From Polyrhizophydium stewartii (Eukaryota > Chytridiomycota > Chytridiomycetes > Rhizophydiales), in contig JADGIZ010000024.1 of assembly GCA_027604665.1 (NCBI GenBank), positions 1-43,422 on the forward strand: a DNA stretch of 43,422 nucleotides, given 5' to 3'. The notes below the pieces were generated by a model. That model was not told the DNA's origin, did no database searches, and worked only from the letters and a program-made list of their open reading frames with translations. Shown in pieces: positions 33,199-43,422 of this stretch (position 1 is its first letter; each line of letters starts with the position of its first letter). Both the position numbers and the translations under genes were made by a program.

Positions 33199-36100
33199 AT
33201 GAGCGCCGCTCCGCAGATTCAGGCCGACGCAGCCGCCGCAGCGCCGTCGCGAACAGTCGGCCACTTCCAGCTTGGCGAATGCATCGGACGCGGCGCGTCG
33301 GCCGCCGTGTTTCGAGGACTGAACCTTCTGACAGGCGAGACTGTCGCAGTCAAGCAGCTGCGCCAGGAGGGTATGGCGTCTCAGGCAGACCAAATTGCAG
33401 TGCGTCGGCGCATCACGCTGCCGCTCGGGCGAGCTGGCTGCGAATATGCGCAGAAGCCCAAGCCTGCCGGCCTGACCCTGTTGGGAAGCTTGAAATCGAC
33501 CTGCTGAAGCAGCTGCGGCACCCAAACATTGTCGCCCTTCATGGCTTTGAAGAGTCAGGGCAGCACCTGTATATCTTCATGGAGTTGTGCGAAAACGGCT
33601 CTCTCCAGGAGACGATCCGAAAGTTTGGAAAAGTTCCCGAGCAACTTGTCGCGATTTACATGGGGCAGGTTCTCCGGGGACTGGCCTATCTCCACGGCCA
33701 AGGCGTCATACATCGTGATATCAAAAGCGCTGTGTGTCGTCGTTGCGCGTTCCATAAGCGCATTGTTGTCATCAGCCAACACTGCTTCTGCTGCAGAATA
33801 TCCTGAGCACAAAAGATGGCTCAGTCAAGCTGGCTGATTTCGGCATTGCCACGCGGCAGCATCAAGGTGCTGCTGACAACACGATTGTTGGATCCGCTTA
33901 CTGGAGTGAGTTTGCGTGTCATCGAGCTTGCGAATACGACAAAATGGAGCTGATCTGGAGACCACGCGTTACAGTGGCACCTGAGGTGATCGAGCTCCGT
34001 GGGGCAAGCGCCGCATCTGATGTTTGGAGCGTCGGCTGCACGTCAATCGAACTCTTCACCGAAAAACCGCCGTACCACTCGCTCGCACCAGTGTCGGCGC
34101 TGTTCCGCATCGTCAGCGACGACCATCCGCCGATTCCACCAGACGCATCTCCGGTACAAAGAACACACCCATTGTTGAGATGCGCAGGAAGCAATGCTAA
34201 TGCAACTGTGCCACGCAGCTCTTAGCCAACTTTCTGATCGAATGCTTCCAGCGAGACCCCAGCCTGCGCATTTCGGCCTCCAGCCTCTGCCAGCATCCTT
34301 GGCTGAGCAACTCAATGGTGGCTTATGCACGCTGAAGGGCCCTCGGTGTCTGAATCAGACTGACCGAAATTCCGTGCTGCTTCTGACGGCAACCAAACTG
34401 ACCAGACGGTCGATCGGCCATTTGTAGCGCATGCCTCCAGCCGTAGCGCAAACATCATGCATGAAAGTCTTGAGATAACCGCCCTCTCGAAAAAAGAAAA
34501 TCCGGCCATCGATCTGAACGAGTATATCGAGTCATCTTCCGACTGCGACGGCTTCGACGATGCATTCGACTTGCCTGTTGGGCAGATTGAATTGAAGATT
34601 CCATCTGAGGCACGTACTGGCCAGATCTGACGACGGTGGGCGGTGCTGACTGGTGTGCTTATTGCGCAGCGCAGAAGAATGGCAGTGCCGCCCCACACGA
34701 CGAACCGATCATCAAGTGCGACCCTTTTGCCGATCTGGAGTTCACATCTTTCTCGGGGGCGTTATTCAGCTCAGGAGACGTCGATATGGACACTCTCAGT
34801 CAAGTAGACGTTGCCGCGTTGGCTGAGCCGCGTGAGTTGATGCGGTTGGAAAGCAGCATGAATCAATCCAGTGCTGATTAGAGGCAATATGCATCGAAAG
34901 AACTGCGAGCGCTCGTGCAAAAGTTGATTGCACACGGCAAGCAAGTTGTACTGGCCCAGATCTTGGAGTTGCCAAATCTTAGAACACGCTCAAAAGGATG
35001 GGTTCTCTCGGAATGCAACCAGGTCAGCAGCTTTTCTTGGTTTTTTCGACCAACTACGTCATCACAAAGCACTGAAATTTAACTCTCCGCCAGCATTTGC
35101 TCGAGATAACTCAGAGAGCCTGCTCTGTCGCGCCACGATCTCATGGCCATCGGTTCTTACTCTTTATGATGTTATTGCTGTCGACGCCTACATTGGCTCG
35201 GCTGTGCAGGAATCGCCGGGCGAGCGCCGACGTTGCGACGCTCGCAGCTTTACTGATTGGCCAGTCGCCTATCACGCTTATCCTTGGTGCCAGGAGATCA
35301 ATTGTAAACCTCATGAAGTCAGCCGACAACTCGGCAGCCAAGGTCCTGTCGGCGATTCTTGACGCACTGAAGCAGCAGGTAACAGTAGATGCTGGCAAGC
35401 AAGCGTGGCAGACGTGTTGATTATTGATGCTGATGGTTTCATCAGGTGGGCGAGCATCGCCACGAGCTGCACAGGGCCATTCTTCGCGCACACCTTGTGC
35501 CGCATCTGCTTGATATTGTGGAGCGCTCTGTCGGTCCCTGTCTTTACGAAAATCTCGCCGCACCAGCGTTGGCCTTGATGGTTGTGCACGATATCTCGCA
35601 GACCGATCACCTTCGCATTGAGCTTGGCTCAGAGGCGGCTGTACGAGGTGAGGACGAATAGCTCTACATTCCAGATCCTAGAATCAGATGTATCAGCTTA
35701 CTTGATGTGATGGCAGCTCTTCTCGGGTTGATCCCGCACGTTGGGTCAACCTTGCTTGTGCTGGTGCTTAAAACGGTTAAGAATCTGTGCCATTGCCCCG
35801 AGTTACTCGACACCATCGCAGCGGCTGGCGGGATCTCGCTGCTCTGCGAAAACTTTTGGAGACGTACTCCTGGAAACATGGTGGTGGGATGCGCTGGAAC
35901 AGGATGCCATTCGTCGTGTGGGCCATCTTTAACCAAGTAGCGCTCGCTCTCGGCCTAAATATGCAGGATATTGAAAGCCAAATTCTGAGCGCATTGGCGT
36001 GCCTGATCAAGATGCACGCCGGACGTCAGGAGGCTCTGGTGCAAGCAGGGATGGTCCCACATCTCTGCAGAGTCGCCGTCTCGTCGGCGAGCGCAAGACA

Positions 36101-36774
36101 CTTTGCTGTTCCTATACTTTGCGAGCTCGCGCGCGCCAATCGCGCATGCCTTGATTCTCTCATGGCGGCTGGGGCGGCCGAAGTTCTCGCAATGTTGCTT
36201 GTTGACGACTCCGTCTGGCAGACAAGCTCACTTGAGGCGCTTCTAACATGGTGAGTCGCGCGCGCTTGCTTGGCTCGTCTAAGCCCTTAGAGCGCTGACA
36301 TCTTTCTTTGCAAGGCTTGCTCGCGATCCCTCGCAACTGGAGACTCGACTGGCATCGAGCTCGTATCTGATGCGGGTTCCAAGGGTCGTTGGCACGAGCG
36401 CCGCGGCGAGCGCCGACGGCCGGATCGCTCAGGGTGTTTTTCAGCTTGTGACAGGCTCGGCCGTCATTGCAGGGCGACTTTTTGCATACGGACTGCTTCT
36501 CGCCGTTGTGCAGGCCTTGCGAGGCACTCCCTCGCCCCAGGCCATTGTTCATCTTCTCAAGATCCTTGACTTTGCGATGCAAAGCCAGTCGATTGTTTGC
36601 ATGCAGTCAACCGCCAATATTGACGTCGGGATCGCGCAGGCGCTCGCGGCGCACTTGCACAATCCGTCGCTCCTGGTTCAGCAGCTTGCAAGGCGCATTC
36701 AAGCCCAGATGGAGATGCGCCGGCTTCAAGCGAAACTCCTGCCCAGCTGCGCAGAGGATTCCTCCGTTCATTAA
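33199..36774 (+). CDS. MAP3K-epsilon / Cdc7(SIN)-type kinase with C-terminal ARM repeats
   Basis: Ser/Thr kinase related to plant MAP3K-epsilon and fission-yeast Cdc7, which act in septation/cytokinesis signalling. The start ATG at 33199 is MSAAPQIQADAAAAAPSRT. The kinase domain follows: Gly loop IGRGASAAVF, VAVK lysine, EIDLLKQLRHPNIVALHG, HRD at 33711-33719, NIL after an intron, DFG at 33836-33844, and YWMAPEVIE with the Met codon split by an intron. Then SDVWSVGCTSIELFTEKPPY and ALFRIVSDDHPPIP are strongly MAP3K-epsilon-like. An acidic/Ser linker leads to armadillo-like repeats: LVQKLIAHGKQVVLAQILEL, VLKTVKNLCHCPELLDTIAA, FAVPILCELARANRACLDSL and VWQTSSLEALLTWLARDPS, as in the plant protein. 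The end is SCAEDSSVH, TAA at 36772-36774. All catalytic residues are present. Confidence 0.88.
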
Positions 36775-36917
36775 AGCCGCGCGACTCTGATGAGCTGACC
36801 GAGAGCGCTCGAGCGTGCTCTAACCAGAGCTCGCTACTCTGCCCCAATCCGCCGCAAGGCGAGTGTTTTTTCGCTGGTCAGCGCCGTTCGGAGTTTGCAG
36901 ACAACACAGCATCTCAA
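36775..36917. other. Tandem intergenic region between the kinase gene and IFT140
   Basis: 143 bp between two same-strand genes; it must hold the kinase 3' end and the IFT140 promoter. A pyrimidine-poor stretch ends in TTTGCAG at about 36894-36900, an acceptor-like site just upstream of the ATG at 36918. It could reflect a leader intron or trans-splice site, or be chance. Confidence 0.35.
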
Positions 36918-39900
36918 ATGTGGGTTGCAGGCCCACAGTCCGACGGCGAGTATCAGGCGCTGGCAATCCACCCGTCGGCGCCGCTGCTGGCTGCCACGCT
37001 TCGCGACGGCACGGTGCATGTTTTCGACGACGAGGGCACTCGCCTCGAGGACCTCAGCCTCAAAAAGGACTCGGTGCCCACCAAGGTGGTGTGGCATCCA
37101 TCCAAGAAGTACCTGGCTGTTGCGTGGAACGGAGGTGCGACACCTGCCAACCGATGGGCGGCCATGCGGGGGCTGCCTTTGGGGGACGCGGGCTTGCGTG
37201 ACCCCGAGAAAAGCACGCTCGAGACGCACTCGGCGGCGTGCGCGCTCGAGCTCGCCTTTATGGAGTGCGTGCGCCTGGTGTGTGGCGAGGTGTTGATGTC
37301 GCGTGTCGGCCAGGAACCGTGGGCCTCTGGTGCCTCGACATGGAGAGCACGTTGCGCGAGGGCAAGATCCACCAGTGCCGTGTCACTTGCCTTGAGTGGA
37401 ATCCATCCGGAAACCGTATCATCAGCGGTGACGAGGTGACTATCTGATCTGCAAGGCAGCCCGCATAGTTTCGCAGTGCGCTTACGCCCGGTGTTGGACA
37501 ACAAACCACGCTGCCTTTATCCAGGATGGCGGGGTCGTTGTTTGGAAAGTCGATGTGCGCGGCCGCATCTCGACCATGTCGCAGTATCGCCTTAAGGGCC
37601 AGATCACATGCTGCGCATTCCGCATGGCAAACCTGCAAGCGCAGGAACAAAGGCAAGGGCCTCCGTGGCTTAAGGCACAAAGCGAACGGTACCTGCTAAC
37701 ATGCGCACGCACGCGCGCACGCACTCACGCAATCCTGAACTAGCCGACTGCGCGAGAAGGACTCACCTCCGTTTTTCCTGGCAGGCCAAAGTGGCTCAAT
37801 CTACTATGCCGACGACATGGGGCACTGTACCGAATCGACTGTTTCTCCTACTTCCATTCACGCGCTATTTGTCGCCGAATCGCTCGACACGCTTCTGGTC
37901 GTCACGGAAGACCTAGTTCTTTCCCGATTCAGTCTTGCTATCGACGGGAAAATGACCCAGGACTCCTCGGTGTGTTTGCTTTCTAGTGGCCCGTCCGCGC
38001 AAAGCCAAAGAGGCTTCACGGCGTTGGCCCGGCTGCCCTAATGCAAATCCTACTGCGGCAATGGTGCCAAATATGGCGTCTAGGTCAAGCTCAGCGGTGG
38101 CCTCAAATCCCTTGGGATCAACCTTTTGACTGCGTGGATCGATCATGACAAGCTTGCCATGACCGTCAACGGTAGCCCTGTTCGCATCTGGGACTCCACG
38201 AGCGAAGAAACCGAAATCCTCGACAGGCAGGGTATGCAAAATACGACGGAACTTGGTTGTGAAAGAGCGTCTGTCGTCTAACCTGCCTGCTGTCGTTATA
38301 TGTGCAGAGCTCGGACCGGCGTCATACCGGTCGTTTAAGTTCAACCCACGTCTGCAACTTATGGCAGGTGAGTTTTTCTCCATTTGCATCCACGTCCAGG
38401 CTGCGATGGCGTGGGTCTCACAAGCTTGGCTAGTTGGTTCGGATAGCGGTGTTGTCGTTCTTTGGCAGTCGACAATTGCGAGCAAGCCAGGCGCAAAAAC
38501 GCGCATCTGGGAGGTTGGTATCGCACATCGCGTCGCAATTTTGAAAGTATCGCGGGACTAAGACGAAAACCGCCTTTTTCGAATCAGCCAATCCACAAGC
38601 TCGAGCTGGGCGGAGGTGGAATCGTCTCTCTCTCATGGGGTGCGATTCTCATCTCCTAATACCCCTGAATGTCATCGGCGACTCATCCGCATTTGCATCC
38701 AGGCGTATTGGAGTCAACACTGGCAGTGCGAAAGATCAGCGGATTTCAAATTGTGACGCAGCAGAAAATGTGCCATGCAGTCCTTGGTGTTCAAGCTATT
38801 GCCATGCAACTTTCAGCAGACAAGGTTGCCGTCGACCGCCACGGAGCAAAGGTAAGGATTCGTTTTTGCTCCAACCGAATCCGGCCGTATTGCTCATGAC
38901 GCATCATACGTTTTGTAGCAGCTCGTGGTTGAAGCGAAGAGGAAGATCAAAGACCTGCGGGTGACGCCCGAGCTGCTCGCAGTATACACCGGAAAAGGAA
39001 TCGAACTTCACAAGCTCGATGGTTTGTGCGCACGGCTCAATGCACGCTCCAACGCGCGCGTATCTAAACTGTGCTACACCGACAGAGCTTTCGCAGCAGA
39101 CTCTTCAGTCATCGTTTGTGGCAAGCCAGTCGGGTCTCTTCGCAGTCAACTCAAAGTTCTTATTCACCGCCGAAAACAATCGCTTGGATATCTTCACGCA
39201 TCAAGGGCTTGCAAAAAGCACCCTGCTGATGTCGACGGGCGAAGGGGATATTGTACAGCTATTGACCGTCGGAAACTACCTGGTTCTTGTAGGGTCCTCC
39301 CATTGGCCGCCAATGAGCCGCAGCGAGTGTGCTGACAAGACCGCACCAAGCTGACTCGGGATCTCTCACTCAGCGTGTTTGAAGTTGGAGGCCGTGAGCC
39401 GCGTCTTTTGACGCTGCGCAACCTCAGATCAAAGCTTGGCAGCGAGCCGATCGCGCACTTCGCTGTCAATGCTTGTGCAAGCATGTTTGCAGTTACAGGT
39501 GCGAAGCAAAACGATTGACGCTCACAGGCGTCCGAGCTGATAATCCGCAAAATGTGGCTTGAACAGTCGTAGGGTCGCCATCTGTACTGCACGTCTACTG
39601 CCTCGATACGGACAGCTTACTCGAGCACACATTCGAAGGCGCGACGGTAAGCCATTTTCCCGACGGCATGCGCGCTGCTCATATTTAACCGAGGCCAACG
39701 TCTAGATATCGAGTCTGTTATGGGACTACGATGACTCGCGGCTTGTTGTGTGCGAGCTCGAGACAGGTACGCTTGCCGTGCCCGGATGTCATTTCGAAGT
39801 TTTGCTAAACGTGGTGCTACAGAGGCCGGCGCAAAGGTGCAGGTGTGCTTAACCACTTTCTGCGCCGTTCCAATCGCATTTGGCTAAGCCGATCCGATAT

Positions 39901-42900
39901 TCAAGGTCACGTCCGTGTTTGCAACGCCCGAGAGCGGAATTCTTGTCAAAGACACGGAGGCACGGCCAGAAAAGTGCGAGCAGCTTATTGGCGTGGCGAT
40001 TCCGTATTTTGTGTACCTCAAGGTGCGGCTGTCGCAACTGCGCGTGCTTTTGCAGCATCCCTGCTGATTTGGCAGTCTCGAACTTGCAGCGGCAGCGCCT
40101 GCAAAGCGACCAAAGCTCCGGATTTGTCCTGGTTGCCGGCCGTGAGTATCTCGGAGTTGAAAACGAAACACCGGCTGTCATCAGGGCAATCAGCGACTTT
40201 TGTTTCAATCTTTCTGCAGGAAACGTCGACGAAGCCATCAAGGTGAACATTGCAGAGAGAGCTATCGCAGCTCAAACGCCGACTGCTGAAAAGCCTGCTG
40301 CTGTGCTCAGTCGGTCAAACTGATCCGCAATGAGAGCGTTTGGGAAAACATGGCCAAGATTTGTGCCAAGCTGGGCCGCGTCAACTTGGCGAAGCTCTGC
40401 CTTGGCAAGCTCAAGAATGCCAAGGCCTTGCGTACACTGTACTCCCGCAAAAGTCCCGACAAAGACGGAGCCACAGAGCAGGCATTTCTTGCCACAGTCC
40501 ACCTCGGTCTGTATGACGAGGCTTATTCAATATGTCTGAACGCAAGCCGTCACGATCTCCTCGGCGAGATTTACCAAGTGAGTTTGTGTTTGTGGCGCGG
40601 CCCTGCTACTTGTAATGACACCAACTTGACCATTTCGGGGTAATTATAGTGCATGGGTCAGTGGGAAAAGGCCATCGAACTCGCCGCAGCAAAAGACCGT
40701 CCTGCTTTGCCGACGGTATTCTTTAATTTCGCTCGGCATCTCAACGAGATCGGGGACCAGAGCGGCGCAATAGCGGCTTTTGAGAAGTCAAACGCAGCAA
40801 GGTCACTGATCGCCGACCCTTGGCTGTGCAGCCCACGCCACTGACAGTCATGCCTTTTCAGAAGCCACATTCCACGAATGCTGATGGCTCAACCCGACGA
40901 GCTGCGTAATTACATCGATAATTCGCAAGACACAGTGGGTGCCGCTGCATTTGGTGTGCCAAGTTCGGTGACAGACTCACGCTGAACCTTGTATCGGCAA
41001 CTAGAGCCTCAAGATCTGGTGGGCTCAGAACGCCGAATCACACGGAGATTACGAGACCGCTCTCAAGTACTACAGCATTGCCAAGGATGTGCTTTCAATT
41101 GTCCGAGTCAATTGCTTGTCTGGAAACATGAGCGAGGTACACTTCCCTGCGAGTCCAGCAAGTTGCCGGTTTAAGCTGACCGTGGCTCTTTTGCCCCGCA
41201 GGCGGTGAGAATCGCCGACGAGAATCCCACAAACGCTGCAGTCGCCTTTTATATTGGACGACAGCTGGAAGAGGAGGGCAAGGTTCGACTCCATTTATGG
41301 CTCGGCTTGTGACAGAAGCCCTGCTTATTTTTCTTGTAGATTGCCTCTGCCATTGCGTATTACTCGAAAGCTGGATCCTTCTCAAGCGCCATCCGCCTCG
41401 CAAAAGAGCACAACGTTGACAAGGATTTGATGCACCTTGCCCTTCAGAGCACGCCGGAATCGATGAACGACGTTGCTAGGTGAGTGCTGCGGGATTTCCC
41501 GCTCATTTGCCAACAGTTTTTGCTGACCGCCAAACAGATACTTTGAGAAGAGAGGAAACCTTGCCAAGGCGGTCACGCTGTACAGCAAAACAGGCAATTT
41601 CGCCAAAGCACTCGATATTTGCTTTCGAACCAAGGATACTGCGCTGCTTGAGTCGATCGGTGAGGCCATTGCACAACATGCCTTTCAGGCAGTCGCTCTA
41701 CTGCGCTTACCATGGAATAATACAACAGCTGCAACCCTTGATCCGCAGCGCGATGCACGCGCGTTGGAAAAGGCGGCTGCGTTTCTTGTCGAGCAAGGCG
41801 CAACACAAAAGGCGTTGCAGCTTCTCGCTCTGGCCCACCGTTACGCCGAGGTATCATCGAGAAAAACGATGGTCTTGCCAAAACGATAGTTGCTGAAACC
41901 GTCCCAACTCAATCCCCAAGGTCGTCAATCTCTGTCAGACACAGCAGCTGCAGCTTACGGAGGACATGATTGAAAAGATGGATATCGACGGGCACCTGCC
42001 TGAAACCGACGCCAAGGCCCTCCACGCGCGGATTGCGGACATATGCTTTGCGCAAGGCGCCTATCATCTCGCATGCAAGCAGTACACTCTTGTGCGTCGG
42101 AGGTTGCCCTGTTTTACACTTACGCAGTGATGCTGACGTGCATGAAGGCCGGCGACCGTCTGCGAGCCATGGGGTCCCTGCTAAAGTCCGGTGACAAGGA
42201 CAAGATCATATTTTTCGCGAGTAAGGCCACCATACAACCATTATATGCTCGTAAGAAAAGCCGTGTCTTACTGTAGTCGTGCAGATGTTTCCGGGCCGAA
42301 ACATCCAGAGATTTACGTCATCGCAGCAAACTACATGCAGAGCCTGGACTGGCGCGCAGACACCAGCGTCATGAAGGGAATCATCCAGTTTTACACCAAG
42401 GTCTGCTTCAGCTGCAGCTTGCCCTGGCCACAGTCCGAGAGCGTGGCGTGCTCACAACCAGACGTGCTCTTTGACAGGCCAAGTCGTTCGCCGCTCTTGC
42501 GCGGTTCTACGAATCGTGCGCGCTGATTGAAATCGATGAGTTCCAGAACTACGAGAAGGTACAAAGACATGGCTTACCGCCTGCCCATGCGGCCAAGCTG
42601 ACGCGCCCTTGCGTAAAGGCAGCTGGAGCGCTCAGCGAGGCCGAGAAGTGCTACGGCAAGATCGCACACCCGAGTCCTGTCGAGAGAGAGCAGCTTGAGA
42701 CACTGCGCCGAAAGAACCACTTTGTTGGCTTGTTCATCGAAGCGCAGCGCCATGCAAAGTCTGGAGGACTTTCCGAGCTCGAGCACATATGCACTGGCCT
42801 GCTGAGCGAGCCTGACATTGACGTGTGTGCGGCCGCCGGCTCGAATTTTCGGCGCAGATGGTGCTGACTTGACGGATGGCTCAGGTGTCGGTGCGAAGTG

Positions 42901-43100
42901 GAGACATTTACGGGCTCCTCATTGAGACGTGTTACTCTGCTGGACAGTTTGACAAGGCCAGACAGCTTTTGGCGGCGCTGCGGCACCGCCTCAGCAGCAA
43001 CAACATCGAGTATTACGTGGATCGGGTCATTGTTCATGCTCTTAGCGGCGAAAGCGCCCATGTCGAGCACGATGCGGACGCCATCGAAGAAGATTTCTGA
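36918..43100 (+). CDS. IFT140: Intraflagellar transport protein 140
   Basis: Core subunit of the IFT-A complex, which drives retrograde transport in cilia and import of membrane proteins. The start ATG at 36918 is [20 protein letters not shown]. The N-terminal WD40 propellers include [27 protein letters not shown] and [14 protein letters not shown]. After a second propeller, the TPR solenoid begins near 40330 with [20 protein letters not shown] and [19 protein letters not shown], which match human IFT140 (EAVWENMARMC, VAKVCLGNMGHARGARAL). Further matches are [39 protein letters not shown], the block near 42150-42230 ([20 protein letters not shown]), [19 protein letters not shown] and [20 protein letters not shown]. 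It ends with the acidic DADAIEEDF, stop TGA at 43098-43100. Many short introns. Confidence 0.95.
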
Positions 43101-43308
43101 TCGCAGTAATTTTCAAACGCAAGCAAATCGAGGCGGCCGTCTTTGACTTACGAGGCTGAAACAGAGTTCACAACAGCGAAATGAATCAGGAGGCGTGCGG
43201 TGACAATGATGTATTATTGTAAGGCTCAGGACTAATTTAACTAACTGAAAAAATAAGGAGCTCGCCAGATGCTATCTAAAGGTGGTTTCCGCATGTTCTT
43301 GTGCCGAT
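43101..43308. other. Intergenic region after IFT140
   Basis: About 200 bp, more AT-rich than the coding DNA on either side. It contains ATTATTGTAAGG near 43214-43225 and an A-rich run near 43249-43256. It likely holds the 3' end of IFT140 and that of the minus-strand gene at the edge. No RNA gene was recognised. Confidence 0.4.
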
Positions 43309-43422
43309 TCACCGAGCTGTGTGGCATAGTGCGCACATAGCATCGACCTTTAGGATGTCCATCGGGTCGATTGGCGGCTGGGCAGCAGCGGAGGCGGCGC
43401 TCTGCTCACTGCTGCCTTGCGC
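43309..43422 (-). CDS. 3' end of an unidentified gene (partial, right edge)
   Basis: A minus-strand frame is open from the window edge down to a TGA at 43309-43311. It reads through an Ala/Ser/Pro-rich segment (SAASAAAQPPIDPMDILK) to VDAMCALCHTAR. Alternatively a very short intron after MDILK (GTCGAT...CACACAG) would give LGESAQEHAETTFR, ending at TAG 43272-43274. It follows the alternating-strand pattern (tail-to-tail with IFT140). No family was recognised, and it could be non-coding. Confidence 0.35.
   Translation of the reverse strand, partial: AQGSSEQSAASAAAQPPIDPMDILKVDAMCALCHTAR

Noticed and set aside
37913..38506. Minus-strand frame of 197 codons
   Set aside because: It lies antisense to WD40 exons of IFT140, has no family resemblance, and the plus-strand reading explains the region.
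7030..43230. TGTAA as a general poly(A) signal
   Set aside because: It occurs after the HEAT gene (near 7040) and after IFT140 (near 43220), but I did not find it after INTS4, DPY30 or the orphan gene, so the pattern is not supported.
1..43422. Search for tRNA, rRNA, transposon or viral genes
   Set aside because: I saw no cloverleaf with A/B boxes, no rRNA core motifs, no reverse transcriptase or transposase motifs, and no terminal repeats. Short or diverged elements could still have been missed by eye.

Overview
The window is nuclear DNA of an intron-rich, gene-dense eukaryote. Nearly every gene is a mosaic of exons joined across short GT-AG introns (mostly about 50-130 bp), many with a CTGAC-type branch motif close to the acceptor. 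All three stop codons terminate recognisable proteins (TAA for RPC1, TAG for INTS4, TGA for CFAP46), so the genetic code is standard. CFAP46 and IFT140 mean the organism builds a motile cilium or flagellum. INTS4 shows an Integrator complex. A MAP3K-epsilon/Cdc7-type kinase-ARM fusion is known from plants, fungi and protists. I infer a flagellated unicellular eukaryote (a zoosporic fungus or free-living protist). The sequence alone does not fix the clade.

Layout, left to right: kinesin-7/CENP-E-like (-, running off the left edge into a 4 x 117 bp coiled-coil repeat); a HEAT protein, tentatively symplekin/Pta1-like (+); condensin subunit NCAPG (-); an unrecognised intronless coiled-coil protein (+); DPY30 (-); RNA polymerase III largest subunit RPC1 (-); Integrator subunit INTS4 (+); central-apparatus protein CFAP46 (-); mitochondrial methionyl-tRNA formyltransferase (+); PPP1R21/KLRAQ protein (-); MAP3K-epsilon/Cdc7-like kinase (+); IFT140 (+); and the end of an unidentified gene at the right edge (-).

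The genes mostly alternate strands, giving five head-to-head pairs (start codons about 50 to 340 bp apart) and four tail-to-tail pairs (stop codons 15 to about 112 bp apart). Two same-strand junctions stand out: RPC1 to DPY30 (30 bp) and the kinase to IFT140 (143 bp). Spacing this tight implies bidirectional promoters and overlapping 3' UTRs.

Functionally the genes cover chromosome segregation (kinesin-7, NCAPG), RNA synthesis and 3'-end processing (RPC1, INTS4, possibly symplekin), chromatin (DPY30), the cilium (CFAP46, IFT140), mitochondrial translation (MTFMT), endosomal traffic (PPP1R21) and septation/MAPK-type signalling. Almost all are ancient eukaryotic families and I see no mobile element, CRISPR array or tRNA/rRNA gene. 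The least explained items are the orphan coiled-coil gene beside NCAPG, the very short intergenic gaps, and a His/Cys pair in the CHAT-like end of CFAP46. Spans below are start codon to stop codon on the genome; most internal exon boundaries were inferred by eye from reading frame and homology.
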